Assembly: GCF_965638725.1 (NCBI RefSeq)
Contig: NC_134975.1
Span: 1,686,179-1,750,178 of the forward strand
Reading direction: 5' to 3'
DNA length: 64,000 nt
Source of the DNA: Aptenodytes patagonicus
Lineage: Eukaryota > Chordata > Aves > Sphenisciformes > Spheniscidae
Shown: one piece after another, positions 47,480 to 59,849 of the stretch
Position numbering within the stretch: the first letter of the stretch is position 1
Layout of the letters: every line of letters starts with the position of its first letter
Translations under genes and position numbers: made by a program
The notes under the pieces: generated by a model
Database searches by the model: none
What the model was told of the DNA's origin: nothing
What the model saw: only the letters and a program-made list of their open reading frames with translations

Positions 47480-47740
47480 ATCTGACACAGATCTGCCTTT
47501 AACAGCTCCAGTGATAAAAATGCCAGTTTATTGGAAACACATGGAGTATTTATAGGGGACATCAAAGAGGGAAAGGAGGTTTACATAGCAACAGGCCAGA
47601 TTAAGCAGAAGGCATCTGCTTTTTCGGCAGCCATGGGGCTCTCGGGAGGCACAATAAATTGGCGGCACACTGGCCCTTTCATTCCCTCCTTTGGGGAAAG
47701 CAAAGGTTGGCAAAACAAAATATAACCACATGCCCGGCCA
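47480..47740. promoter_or_regulatory. Conserved-element candidate K (strongest in the intergenic region)
   Basis: A 260 bp block has sharply lower CpG than its flanks and unique sequence. It contains ACAGCTCCAGTGATAAAAAT, CCAGTTTATTGGAAACACAT, GGTTTACATAGCAACAGG (an RFX-like GCAAC half), GGCACAATAAATTGG and AACAAAATATAACCAC. Motif density and evenness resemble a developmental enhancer. Conservation could not be checked. Confidence 0.4.
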
Positions 47741-49818
47741 TGTAAAACATGACAGGAATGGGAGCGTCGGGTTACCGGCTGCGCGGCTGCACCCCGACAC
47801 ACACACGGGGCTTGCAGGGGATAAATAGCCATGGCTGTTTGGTATCGCAGCCCCGAACGGCACCTCGGCTCCGGTTCAGCTTTGTTTGCCCCTCACTTCC
47901 CCCATCCCTGTGCTGGGGATGGCACCCAGCATCTCCCACCACAGCTGCTCCTGCACGGTGATGCTGAAGGAGACCCTGCCGCTGCCGAGCTGCCAGGCGC
48001 AGGATTGTCCTCTAAACGCAGTTTACGTTGAAGGAAAAACCTTGGCGCTGCCCAAAGTGCACCGTAAGGAGCTGTTTCTGGGTTTATTTGATCCTTGGGG
48101 CTCACGTGGGACGAGAAGCAGCACCCAGGCACGGGGACAAGGTGGATTCTTGCTGGTGAGCAGCAACATCTGCCGAGTACAGGCAGAGCCCCAGCCCAGC
48201 TCTCCTACGCGAGGCAGCCAGCTCCCCTCGCAGCTTCATTCCTCGGTTTCCCCACAGATGAAGCAGGTCCCCTATATGCCTGGTACCTGTATGGTCAGGA
48301 TGACGGGGAAGCATTGCATCGGGGATGCCCTGAGGGTTGCATGCCCTGATGCTGCACCGTCAGCAGCGGGAAGGACTGGACGGTGCCAGGTCTAATCCTG
48401 CACAGAGCAGACCGTGCGACTGTAAAAAGGCACCGGGTGGTCCTGGGCGCATCGTGCTGGGGCAGGTTTTATTTCAGCTCGACAGCCTGAACTCGGCTGG
48501 CCGAGGGCTAACCCATCGGTGACGCCGGGTTCCCATGCTGCAGTGCCTTGCGTTAATTAACCTTCCAAACACTCCCGTAATATTTTGCCAAATCTAATAA
48601 GGCAGCGCTGGCCGAGGAGCTGCGGGAGGGATCGGCAACGCCTGAGGTCCAGGGGGGTTCCCTGTGGCTCCAGCTGCCGTTCACTGTTTTCTGCTACCCC
48701 CCCCCCCCCATTGCCTGCCCTCCCTGCGCGGGCGATGCTGGGGCTCATCACCCCCACTACTGTGATGAGCTGCCGACCTCAGCCTGCCTGGTGCTGCCCA
48801 CCCGGCCTGCCCACAGGCGCTCCCCCCACTGCACCCCAGGCGCAAAATAAAACCTGGAAAAAGGGAAAGACTCTGTTTTCCATCTGGGAACCAGCCCAGC
48901 CAGCCCCTGCCTGCTTCTTCCGGAGCGGCAGCATCCCACCCATCTGCGGGTGCTTTGGGGCAGAAACAGAGAACAAGAGCAAAAACGCATCCTCCTGCTG
49001 TAGCCAGGATACAGGCGGCAGAGACTTACCCCCCGGCATCCTCGGAAAGGGTTAACCCACCCAGCGTGTGCTGGATACTGGGTGTTCACAGTCCTAGAGG
49101 GGCCTGGGGAAAGATGATAAATAGCTGGGGACGTCCTCTCCCCTCCGCTAACACCAACGGAGCCCAGCTGGGGAGCGGCATTACCCACCTCCTATCCATC
49201 ATTTTCAGCTGGCCTTGTCACATCTTGTAAATCACCAAACCCGGCTCCATCCCCAGTCCCTCCCGCGCGTCCCTTCCCCGGGCTCGGGGCATCCCACCCT
49301 TCCCATCCATGCAGTGACGCTCCGGGCGGATGCAGCTCCTATCGCCGTGCTCTCCTGTTTCTATTTATTGCCTGCGTGATCAGATAACTTGACATTTATT
49401 TACATAGCCAGGGACCCGGCTTCTCTTTTAGCTCTCCGCGCTCGGCCGCCCCGGGGCAGTTATTAGGTTTCCTCTGGCCCCTGTTTTTCCCTGGGCTCCA
49501 AAAGCAGGAGACCTCGGCACGGCTGGGTTAAGCACCATGGAGGTGGGGGAGTTTCTGAGTTTTTTTTTTTTCTCAGCCCCAGGAGCTGCTTTTCCCCCAT
49601 CCAAGGATCGTGCGGAGCTGCTGGAAAACCCCTCTCGAGCAGCAGCAGCTGCGTTTGGTGGGGAGGGACCCAGCGTGAGGAAGAGGATGGCTGTGCGAGC
49701 ATGGCTGTGCACGCTCGTGCTGCGAGGAGATATCCAGACAGCTGCTCAGGAAACAATGTTTTATAAATACGGGGAAATACCTGCAAATGACACAGCCGTT
49801 TTCCCTGCCACAAGCGTC

Positions 49819-49844
49819 AAAAAAAAAAAAAAAAAAAAAAAAAA
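49819..49844. repeat. Poly(A) tract, 26 bp
   Basis: The longest homopolymer in the window is an uninterrupted A26. No target-site duplication or SINE body was recognised beside it. Confidence 0.85.
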
Positions 49845-50479
49845 TCAATTACTTCATTCCTGGTCACCACCACCAGCCCATGGGACCTTCACTGCTGCAC
49901 GCGGGCTCCTTGCCAGGCTTTTCTCTGCAGCCCTGCTGGCCGGGCTCTTCCTCAGCCCCCTTCCAGACACCTGTGACCTAACGGGTCTTCCAAGATCGCG
50001 GTTTCAAGAGATATCCTGACTATCAGGCGAATACTGGGCACAGAGACACGTGTGACCGTGCAGCCACCACGGTTAAGCATCACCCTTAGGGAAGCCCTGG
50101 ACCTCACTCCTCCTCATTTTTATGGAGGTTTGGGAAGGCTGAGGGATACGGCGACAACCAAGAAGATGGGCTGGAAATAAACCCGGACGGAGGCACGGAC
50201 ACTGGCTGGGGACAGGGACACTGGACACTGGATGTGGTGGCCTTTACCTGCCAGGCAATTCCTTATTGTCCCGGCTCCCACTGGCTTGTAAAGGGCCTGA
50301 TGGATAATGCTCATCATGAAGGCGAGAGAGCGATGCCGTCACCTCGCCTCCCTCCGCGTGCTGCGATCCATCTTCTTTATAGCAAGTATCCGGAGCCAGC
50401 ACCATCTGCGGCACCAGAAATACAATTACCGGGGGCGGGGGGAGCCCCTCTCCTTCCAAATTTCATAGGGGCCTCGCAA

Positions 50480-50745
50480 AGCAACCCTAAATTACTCCTC
50501 GCACACCAGGGACCTCACGCGGCACCGTTTCTCTTTAGGTATAATTACAGGGGGAAATTAGCAAGTCTGATTTTCTCCCCCCTCTTCTGTGCCATCCCCG
50601 GCGCTTCCCCCACTCCAAAAAAAAAAAAAGGGAGAAATTGAAATTGATCTCCGGCTCCGTCGCCGGCCAGCTGTAATTTAATCAGAAAAGCCTCTCTCTT
50701 GGCATTTATTTATTTTTTTTAACCCCAAGGTCCTAAATTAAAAAG
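50480..50745. promoter_or_regulatory. Conserved-element candidate L
   Basis: Unique segments such as TAGGTATAATTACAGGGGGA, GAAATTGAAATTGATCTCC and AGCTGTAATTTAATCAG carry several TAATT cores over 260 bp, broken by an A13 tract at about 50619. Confidence 0.35.
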
Positions 50746-51049
50746 GACGGCGGCAGGGTGGGAATCGGAGCAGCCAGAGCCTCGGCTGCGGTTTTGGGGA
50801 GCCACGGTGGTTGCCGAAGCATCTCGCCAGCCCCTGCACATGGAGACTCACTCGGGCTTTGCCAACCGGCAACCGGCAGTGCCGAGGAGCCGTGCCCGGC
50901 CGCACGCGGGGCTGGTTTGATAACCTGGTCCCCAGGGCCCAATCCTGCACACTGCTCCCGCAGACACCCTCGATCCAGCAGCTCTTCTCTGGTTTGGGCT
51001 CAGGGCTGTTTGTCGTGCTGGCCTCAAGCTGGACTCCAAAAAAAAGGCA

Positions 51050-51350
51050 AATGACAGAACTGTAATGCAAAAGCCTCGTAAAAACCCTTTGACCTGATGC
51101 TGCTGTTACAGGAGCAGAAATGAGAAAGAAATCGCTTATAACAAACACGCCCAAGTCCTTAATTGCCTTTTCAGGCAGCGAAGCAGGGCTGTGCCAGGGC
51201 TGGATCCCCCTCTGCCTGCGCTGGCTTTGTGAAACTCTGTGTAAAATAAGGGAACAATATCCAGATTTCCATTTTATTTTGTATTTTTTTACTGCCAAAG
51301 TTAAGTTCTCCTTGCAACCCTTGTTAGCCTGCGTGCCATAGCGCTGCCTG
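51050..51350. promoter_or_regulatory. Conserved-element candidate M
   Basis: AT-rich unique blocks flank a short GC-rich middle. They include AACTGTAATGCAAAAGCC (octamer-like ATGCAAA), CCCTTTGACCTGATG, AAGTCCTTAATTGCC and GGGAACAATATCCAG. No coding product is supported. Confidence 0.35.
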
Positions 51351-52833
51351 CTCGCTTTGGACCGGGAGGCAGGAGATAACATCCCTGCCAGAGCGCCTGC
51401 CCGCAGCCTCGGATAAGGCGGTTTATGGTCTTAATGTGTATTCGAGGTAAATCCCAGTGAAATCTCCCAGTTTCAAGCACGTGCGGGCAGGCGTGCTGCT
51501 TCCCTGCTCAACATGTGTCACCTCCGGGGATGTCCTGGCATGGTACCAGGCAGGCACAAGACAAGGGGTTATTGTCCCGCCGCCCCGAGCCCCACAGGCA
51601 GCAGCTTCCCAAGGTGGTCGGCCGAGTGTGACGGATGCACGGACTGCTTTGTCCTCGCCAGTGGCAGGGGGTGACATTCCTCTGCACGGCAAGACCCGCC
51701 GCGGGAGGCAATCCCCCCTCCGCAGTGTTTTGGATAAGGAAAAGGGATGCAGGCAGGGACGAAGGCGGATGCTTCGGTCTCCGGCCACGCGGCCGATGGG
51801 AAAGGCAGAGGATGGGATTTTGCACCATGATATAGAAACCCTCGGGTCACGCTTCACGTGCAAACCCTGCTGCTGCCCCCGCCAAGCCCCAGCAAACTCC
51901 TGCTTGCACCAGGTTTTGCTGCATGTGCGGGAACCGCACCGGTAACAGCCGCCTGCCGGCATGACCGCCGCACTCGCACAGCCGCGGTGTTGTAAATCAT
52001 GGTTTGACCCCAGGTTTGCACCGGCTGCCGGCCCTCTGCGAAGGGTTGGCCTTGTCATCTCGTACGGTGACACCCGCCACTGATTTACGACCGGGTTGGG
52101 AGCAGGGCTGTGACACACCAGACACCTCCTCACCCTCCCGCAGACGGCTGCGGCAGCACCCGGCCCTTTCCCTGCCGCTCCGCTCCTTCCCTGGGCATCG
52201 CCCAAGTGCGGAGGCAGCAGGGCTGGATGCGGCCGTGCGGCAAAGCTTGTTACCGTGTCCCCACAGCCCTCTCCTGCGAACGGGGCAGGAGCTGCACTCG
52301 GCCATGACCCGGCCCTGACCGCGGTGAGGAGGGCCAGGGTTAGGAGAGCCCGTCCGCGGGTTTAAATCAACGCCCTCCACTTCCCTTCCATGCTGAGTTA
52401 TTGCACCCTGGTTTTGTGATGGAGATGACCAGGCAGTGAGGGATGAGTGACCTGGGCCAGACCACCGGGCTCGGCGCTCCCAGCCGGACCCTGGGCAAGG
52501 GGTGAAAGATCAGGGCTGTCCTTTAGCCCCTTCCCAGCCCCCCCACCTGCGTGGATGCTCCTGAGCGTCAGCTGTGATTTAGTGCGTTGCGGGTTCACCG
52601 GGAGAGCGGGCGATGCTCTGCCGCTGGAGGAGCCGCTCTCAGCAGCACATCCCCGCAGCAAAGCAGCCGGCTCCGGTGCTCTGGGCAGGGGCGTCCTTCT
52701 CCCCGCAATCGTTTCCATGTGTCAGCTGGGTTATTCACCTCCGAGCTGCGCTTCCCTCCCTCCCTCTGTCCAGGATGTCCTTAAGGAACAGGTTCCCAGG
52801 CAGTGAGGCTCAGGTATGTACAATGAAGCCTGA

Positions 52834-53027
52834 GAGGATGCCATCGCATCTGGGAGGATGCTATGACATCTGGGAGGACGCCATCACATCTGGGAAGATG
52901 CTATCAGATCTGGGAGGACACTATGACGTCTGGGAGGATGACATCACATCTGGAAGGATGCCATCACATCTGGGAGGATGCCATCACATCTGGGAGGATG
53001 CCATGACATCTGGGAGGATGCCATGAC
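52834..53027. repeat. 20-bp minisatellite, about 9.7 copies
   Basis: The unit GAGGATGCCATCACATCTGG is repeated about 9.7 times with scattered substitutions. Alternating ACATC/TGACATC variants suggest a higher-order pattern. Because 20 is not a multiple of 3, the long Met/Trp/Gly-rich frame across it cycles through all phases and is not a gene. Confidence 0.9.
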
Positions 53028-53159
53028 TCTATGTACAAACTTCTTTTAAAAATTATTACTAGTAAGAGTAATAATTTAAGACCTAAACCCAGCCTGCCCG
53101 CTGCCTTCTAAGAAGCCATATGAGTCTTTCCAGCCCGGTGGGAGGACAAGGGTGTGCTG

Positions 53160-53300
53160 GAGGCAGCGAGCCGCGATGCGACACTGGCCCGGAGCCGCCC
53201 GGCCGCCCCAGCGCGGCCCTTCCCGGCAGGAGCGGCCGGGACCGGCCGGGGCTCAGCCTCCTCCCGCGGCCTCCGGCATCCCCTTGTGGCAGCCGGAGGC
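53160..53300. promoter_or_regulatory. Small CpG-rich cluster upstream of ANKRD33
   Basis: Dense CCGG/CGGCC words occur over 140 bp, ending at a CTCCGGCATCC segment, about 2.7 kb before the ANKRD33 coding start. It may be a distal promoter or an unmethylated patch; no splice donor could be tied to it. Two TATA-like words (GCATATAAAGG at about 54531 and GGTATAAAAATAC at about 54631) lie closer to the gene and are alternative start regions. Confidence 0.25.
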
Positions 53301-55899
53301 TTTGCAAAGTCCCACCAGCAGCAAAAGGCTCTGCCAGAAATGTCCCCCGCTGCCATCCTGCCCGTCCCCTCCGTGGCCTGGCCGCCCCGAGGCTGCGGTG
53401 CAGCGTACGGGACCGCACCGTGCTGGGGGAAACCCCCATCCCCACCATCCCCCACGGGCGGGCTGAGACCGTGGCACCCCCCAGACCTCGTCCTTACACA
53501 ACCGGCTCAGAGCCTCCTGCTTGCGGCAGGCGAGCCGTCACGGAGCTCCCCGGATAACTCCCTAAGCCCTAAATCTGCTCCTGGCCCTCTCCTGAGAAAA
53601 GGCAACGTGGGAGGGTGGCTATGGGGCAGGAGGTGTCACACCGGGATGGCGCCGTGCTGACCACGCCATCCTGCTGATGCAGCGGGAGCAGAGGGCTCAG
53701 CCCCGAAGCGAGGGGCAAGGGCTGGTTCTCGGCGCTGCAATAGGGGACCCGGCACTGCGGAGGTTCCCCCGTGGCGTTCACCGGCTTTGGGGGCTTTCCC
53801 AGGCAAAGCAGCCCGGAGGGGGCCGGCAGCCCAGCTACACGCGGTGCTGAAGGGCTCAGAGCATGTCCTGGCTGGGGTGGACACCAGGGTTGGGAGGACA
53901 CTGCAGGCGCAGAGCCCAGCTCCGGCTCCGCAGCGTTCAGCATCGGGATCCTCAGCTCGCGCTTCCCAGCAGGATGCGCCCAGCACAGAGGAAACAGCTG
54001 GGATCCTTCATCTGCTCAGCATTTGCATGTTCAAGGATGCAAGCATCGTGACCTTTGGGACTCTGCCTTAATGGTTGCTTTAAATGGAGAACGTGGCCTC
54101 CCACAATCTGCTTTGGGACCAAACTCATGTCTTTTTGCCATGAAAATAGCTGATCCAGGGACTAAAAGTGCCCTTTCCCAGAGCCCACGGGCCAGCTGGC
54201 CCCTGTACCTCAGAAAACATGTAAAAACCAACCAACCACAAAAAAAAAAACCCAACAACCTTTAAAGAGGAAGATAGGAGAGCAGTCAGGTTTCATGTGG
54301 AATTCAGGAAACCAGTTTTTGCAGCTCCTTGGCTAACACTGCCCTGGGCTCGCCGGTGCCCTGGGGGTTTTGGCATCCCAATGCCCAGAGGAAGAGATGG
54401 GCTGGAGGCTCCAAGGCACCTCTCAAGGGGGGATCGCGGAGTTTATTTAATGCACCTGCACAGTGACAGGTACCTGCGCCCTTGGCCGAAGCAGCAGTTC
54501 CCCAGGTTTATCTGATCAGCAAATTCATCTGCATATAAAGGGAGCTGGAAGAGGATTGGGGGGGGAAGGTCAGTTGAACTGGTGGGGGTTGCTCAGGCAG
54601 CAGCATCTTACTGAGATGAGCGAGGGAGAGGTATAAAAATACAACTCTGGGCTCCCAGCAGCTCCTCAGCTAAAGGTGCTAAATCCTGCCCAAGCAGCCC
54701 TGATCCTGCTCAAGGTGGATGGAGCCATTTTAAGCAACAGTTTAAATTAAGAGATCTTGGCTAGCTGAGCTCACATCAACGTGCAGGTTGTCACAGCTTT
54801 CATGCCCAAAGGCCACCTCAGACCCAGAGCAGAAACCTCTTTCCCACTGCAAAGGGTAGGGGTGATTTTCCACTGTCTCTCGCAAAGTTTTCCTTTCTTG
54901 TTGGAGCCGGGATGCTGCCCAGCTGAAGAAGGACCCACGGGGAGGATCTGAACAGCCCCAGGTAAGATCAGGGTACGGTGAGAAGAGCATCTCCAGAGTC
55001 TGCTTTGGGATGTCTAAGAGCTGTGGGAGAGTTTAATGGAATTGCAAAGACTTTCTTCCTTTCATAGCACCAATCAATTAATGGTTGGCTTCTACTTAAA
55101 AGCAAAATGGTTTAATTTCTGCTGTCAGGCTGCAGTCGGTCCCTCCCTGCCCCAGAGCTCCGGTACCAGGGCTGCGGGTTGCCCTGTGTTGCGCAGTTTA
55201 AGGAGCTCCTCAGGGAGCTGGGAGCTGCTCTGGCCTCTGCTCTCCTGCTGCTTGATTGTAAGGAGACAGATTTAACCCTTCTCTCTGTACGCTGCTCTGG
55301 TTCTGCTGCTAGGAAAGGTCTTTGCAGATGCTTTGATGTGCACCATTTAGGTGAGGAGGGCACTGTGAGAAGGGCTCAGACCCCGGCCATGAGGCATGGG
55401 GAGGGATGGAGATGTGCCCTTCCTGCTGGCGCTTGGCACGACAGCCTGGCTGCATTCAGTGCCACGATCGGCATCCCTTCTGCCCCGGAGACGTTCCCGA
55501 TCTCCCCACCTGCCTGGTTTCAATGCCTAGACCGTGGGACATTTATCCACCTTCCAAACTCCCGAGATGTTCCCCCATTTTCCCTGCTCTGCGCTGGAGA
55601 TGGTGCCGTGGGGAGCTGCTCCCCACCGGGGGTTTCGCAATATCCAAGCCCCTGGTGCAAGCGTTTGCATGGGGCAGAGGAGGGAAACTGGACCCACGGG
55701 CTGTGCCAGTGGCTGGGAGCCAGCTGAGGCTTCCCGGCAGGACAAGGGATGCCGGGGCCCCCACAGTTCCCACGCCCGCTCTGTGTCTGCACAGGGGGGA
55801 GTGAACAGTCCGGAGTGCCCCCGCGTCCTCCCGGGAGAGGCTCCTGGCCCCAGGCAGGGCTTGGGGCCAAGCTGGGCTCGCTCCCCCCAGCGGGGCCGG

Positions 55900-58417
55900 A
55901 TGACAGATGCCTGCAGTGGAGGAGAACATGCTGCAGCCCCTGCTTCCAGCTCAGATGCCTCTGACCCAGAGCTGCACTACGAGGAGGAGGAGGGTGAGTC
56001 GGAGCCCTCGGACACCAGCAGCATCTTCTCCGATGACTCCGTCTATCCTTGCTACGAGCTCTCTCTGGGGGCTGGTGGTGCCGGGGACCTCAGCCTCTAC
56101 CAGTGCTGTACCAGGAACGATGCCACGCTGGTGCAGGAGAGGCTGGAGCACGGGGTGACCCGGAGTGAGGCCACGGAGCTGGACATCAATGGGAGGGTGA
56201 GTGGCTGGGGGGGGGCACCCTGCAGAGCAGAAAGAGGATTTCCTGGGAATAGGCAAATCCTGAAGGATGGTGGTTGCTAAAGCAGATGGAGGAGGAGGGA
56301 GAGTCCTGGGTGGGATGGCTTTGACAAAGGATGGGTCTCCTGGGATTGATCCAATCCTTGGAGCAGAACCTCGTCTGTCCTCCCATCTTGAGCCTGTCTG
56401 GTTTGGGGGGGGGGGGGGAGAAGTGGGGGGGACCATGGGGAGCACCATGGTGGGGAGGATGGTGCAGTGCCAGCCCCGGCGCTGAGTGCTGCCCCCTCTC
56501 CAGAACGGGCTCATGGTCGCCTGCTACAAGGGCTTCGTGGACATCGTGCCCCTGCTGCAGAAGTGCCCCTACATAAACATCAACCAGCAGGACAAGGATG
56601 GGAACACGGCCCTCATGATGGCAGCCCAGGCGGGTAGGCACCGCGCTCGGCCTCAGCATAGGGCAGTCTCCGCGAGACCCCTCAAAGTGATGTGACCCCC
56701 TGTGCTTCCCCTCCAAAAACCCTAAAATGAGCTGTCGGGAAAGCCGAGGTCCCGAGGGCTGTGACCCTCTCCATCTAAGTTTATGGTTCATCTTAGCACC
56801 GTTTTAAAACTGGGTAGATGATGCAAAAATGGAGATTCCCACAGCAATGTTGTCTTGCAACACCTCCCGCCTGAGCAGTCGCATCGAGCAGCAGAGCTGA
56901 GCCAGAGCTGCCCCACGTGCTCCGGAAAAGCCCCGTGAGCCGCAGTGATTTACCTGCACACAAGGTCTGAGCTGGCAAATGCCACGTAGGGACCACATCT
57001 CCGGTCACGATGGTTTTCCTCGTTACGGCAGAAGAGTCTGGCTCCCTCCACCCTGATTAACCACGGGGGAAAGGAGGGTCTCAAAGTGGGGATCACCCTT
57101 TATTCCTACTTTATCCTTGCTGGAATTGATGATTTTTTTTTTTTGCATTTTTGGACTCTCTCCTGCATCCTCTGCTGAAGCAGCTGGCGCGCCAGCGCTG
57201 TTCCCTGCACAGCCAAACCCAAAACAAAATTAACCCAAACCCTTTCAGTCCTGATCCCTCCAAGTTTCTGCATTTTTGTCCTCACAAGATGCAGTCGCTA
57301 AATACTTTCTCCAGCAGGCATCAGGAGTTATCACTCATTAACTGTCAAAACTCTAATGCAGCTTCTCTCTGGCTGTTAAGGACACATCACCATCGTCAAC
57401 TACCTCCTCAACTACTACCCCGCGCTTGAGGTGGACAAGCGAGACCCCCGAGGCCTGACGGCGCTGATGAAGGCCGCGATGCAGGGGCAGGAGGACTGCG
57501 TGGCTGCCCTGCTCCTGGCCGGTGAGCATCTCCCCAGGGACTTCCCGGGATTTTTTGGGAAGGGGTGGCACTGCTGCTCGCCCTGCGCTCTGGGGTGGGA
57601 CAGGGTGGGATGCTGCAGTGACGGTCTCTGCATCCCAGTGTCTCCAGGAGCAGACCTGCAAGCGGTGGATCCCATCAAGGGGAAGACGGCCAGGGAGTGG
57701 GCAGCCTTCACCGGCCGCTTTGAGACAACCATGCGGATCCGGAGCCTCCTGCGGCGCCCGCGGGCGGAGCAGTTTGGCACCCAGTACCGGCCCGAGTGGC
57801 CAGCCCTGGCTGAGCTGGTGGCCAAAGCCCTGAGACCCAAATCCAGGGGCAAGAGGCTGTCGGAGAAGATCCGATCCATGTTCACCTTCAACTTCCCCCA
57901 CGACCACAAGGAGGATGGCATGATGGACCACATGGTGAGGATGACCACCTCCCTCGCCAGCCCCTTTGTGGCCACCGCTTGCCAAACCATCTGCCCCGAC
58001 AGCCCCCCAGAGGTGGGCAAGCACAGGCTGTCTGTGCCAGAGATCCTCGGGCAGCATGTGCTGGATCCGGACGCTGAGCCAGAACCCACCTTGTGCCCCA
58101 GCACCAGTGCATCCTCTTGCAACGGTCAAGCTGTGTCGGAGATCCGGCTCCTGCCACCACGCTGGCCAGCCAGTGGCCTCCTGAGCTTCCCGCCCCTGCG
58201 GCATGGGAACAGCATCTTCCCCGGAGAGCCCATCCCGAAAATCAAAGTGAGCAAAGCCTCCTGCCCGACTGCCCGCTCGAGGGAGCGGAGGCAGCACGGG
58301 AAGGACAAGAACCTGCTGCAGCCACCCAAGTGGAGGTACAAGGAGCTGAAGGAGGAGACAGCGGCCAAGGAGGCGAAAAGCGAGGAGAAAAAGAAGAAAG
58401 GGGGGAAGAGATGCTAA
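55900..58417 (+). CDS. ANKRD33: ANKRD33 (photoreceptor ankyrin repeat protein), four coding exons
   Basis: Coding exons are 55900-56196, 56504-56633, 57381-57521 and 57648-58417. All borders are GT-AG and phases match (0, 1, 1). Together they give 445 aa, close to the roughly 450 aa human protein. Residues about 25-50 are acidic ([16 protein letters not shown]). Ankyrin repeats run from about 65 to 215 (for example [20 protein letters not shown] and [18 protein letters not shown]). A conserved block [14 protein letters not shown] and [17 protein letters not shown] follows, and the C-terminus has the family motif [12 protein letters not shown] and a Lys-rich tail. In mammals the protein is photoreceptor-specific and represses CRX-driven transcription in the nucleus. 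The start is least certain: ATG 55900 has a weak context, the frame stays open upstream, and a possible acceptor (CCCCCCAG, 55883-55890) could join an upstream exon. Intron 3 is short and stop-free. Confidence 0.9.
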
Positions 58418-58900
58418 GGAAGGAGTGTCGGGGTGGGGGCGAGGTCCCAGCTGTCCCCTTGGACCTGCTTGCTTTTTTGGCACGGGGTGGCTTCCTTCCC
58501 TGGCAGGATGGTGATGCCTGAGGGAGGAGGATGCTGTGGATGTACGCAGCTGAGATGCCCCGGCCCCTGTGGTCCCAGGTCCCTGACCCCCCTGCCCAGC
58601 CCCTCGTCCTCTCCTGCCTCGAGGGCGGCCACCCCAGCCCGGCTCTGGTCGTGCTGGGCTCTGACGTGCTGAGACCCTGCCCTGGGCCGGGCGCTGGGTC
58701 TGCAGGGAGCAGGTCTGTGGCAGAAGCTGCTCTTTTTCTTTTTCCTTTTTCCTTTTTTTTCTTTTTTTTTTTTGCCTCTGATCTTCCTGAGATCTTGATA
58801 TTGCAGTGCATGGTGGAATGTGGCCATGCAAATTAAAATGGAAGTGGTTGCCATGTTAACAGGATTGATTTAGTGAATAAAGCTCAGGGTTGCTTGTTGG
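58418..58900 (+). other. ANKRD33: ANKRD33 3' UTR
   Basis: About 480 nt runs from the stop to the poly(A) site. It contains a long T-rich tract (58736-58773). Confidence 0.65.
58876..58881 (+). terminator. ANKRD33: Poly(A) signal AATAAA of ANKRD33
   Basis: AATAAA follows an ATTAAA-like variant at about 58830 and is followed by GGGTTGCTTGTTGGG, a good GU-rich downstream element. Confidence 0.75.
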
Positions 58901-58994
58901 GCTGGCAGGAACCCTTCCCCCTTGCTGCCAGTGTCCCCTGTCCACCCCGTCACCCCCTCGGTGACATTAATTTCCCCAATCCTGTGTATTCCTG

Positions 58995-59115
58995 GGTTGC
59001 AGATGGACAAACAAAGTCTCAGCACTGGGAAGCATCTCCGTGCTGCAGGAGGGTTAACAGGACCTCTGGGTGCCAGGCACAGGCTGGAAACCGAACCTGA
59101 CGTGCTCGTGGGCTC
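58995..59115 (-). repeat. Probable MIR / CORE-SINE remnant
   Basis: TTGCAGATGGACAAAC, then GGGTTAACAGGACC, GCCAGGCACAGGCTGGAAAC and CGAACCTGACG follow the order of the reverse-complement MIR consensus, with many differences. It lies about 95 bp past the ANKRD33 poly(A) site. Confidence 0.5.
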
Positions 59116-59849
59116 CATCCCCAGCTGCCCGACAGCCCGACCGCCCTCCAGAGAGGGGGCGGTCGGAGAGGAGGCAGCTTTTGTGCTCCAACATTACCCA
59201 GGACAGGACCTAGTGGTCCCCGTTCCCAAGCAAACCACCCTCTGGGAGCTCCAGCCTGTGTCCACACGGAGCCCCGGGACCCCTCACCTGCACCCGTGCA
59301 GCCCCCTGGGACCCCCTCCCCTAGGGAGCTCTGCAGCTGCTTTTTCTTTTTTCTTTTTTTCCTTTTTTTAACTGGATGTGCTGCAGCGGCAGTGCGCTTG
59401 TGCTCCCCATATTTCAAGCTCCTCTTAAATCTGGCTCCGTCCCAGGGCGTAGGAAAGTGAAACCAGGGTGCTGGCTGTCCTGAGCAGCCATGCTGGCTCC
59501 TGCAGCGCCTGAGCACCCAGGGTTTGACCCCCCAGGGAGAGCGACTGGCAGCGAGAGCCTCTCGCAGCGCTGGTTATCCAGGTAGCAAATAACCCTTGGG
59601 CAGGCATGCAGCCCAGGATGGAGCCCCCTCCCTTTGCCGCCCCTTTCTTTAGGGGGACAAAAGCCCCTACTCCCCACTTTTAGGCTGCAGCTCTGCCTTT
59701 CAGGGGGACGGGAGGTTTGGGCTGAGTCGTGGGCAGGCGGGGAAGGATGCTCGTCGGGAAGGAGCTGCGACCTCCCTGTCTGTTCCCCTCCAGCCCTTGG
59801 CTCGCGTTGGGCTCCCCAGCACGTGGCTGCCCTCCTTCGCCAGCTCCCG

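Larger units (their letters stand above)
31931..55899. other. Long intergenic region between FIGNL2 and ANKRD33
   Basis: About 24 kb contains no protein-coding gene I can support: frames are under about 250 codons, GC-driven, paired across strands and without domains. The contents I can name are SINE remnants (34175, 35950, 40724), AT-rich conserved-element candidates (34300, 36950, 45285, 47480, 50480, 51050), a nuclear-receptor half-site cluster (41025), an odd AT-rich island (42680), homopolymers (39271, 46820, 49819), a 20-bp minisatellite (52834) and a CpG cluster (53160). Confidence 0.6.

Noticed and set aside
49819-49844. Poly(A) tract as the tail of a processed pseudogene or SINE
   Set aside because: No gene-like or SINE-like body precedes it on either strand and no flanking duplication was recognised.
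52613-53026. 137-codon frame with repeated MPSHLGGC/IWEDA units
   Set aside because: The repeat period is 20 bp, so the frame rotates through phases. The absence of stops comes from the repeat unit, not from selection.
57353-58831. 492-codon minus-strand frame antisense to ANKRD33
   Set aside because: It is the mirror of the conserved ANKRD33 exons and their introns; its product is low-complexity with no domain, while the plus strand gives a precise family match with correct splice phases.
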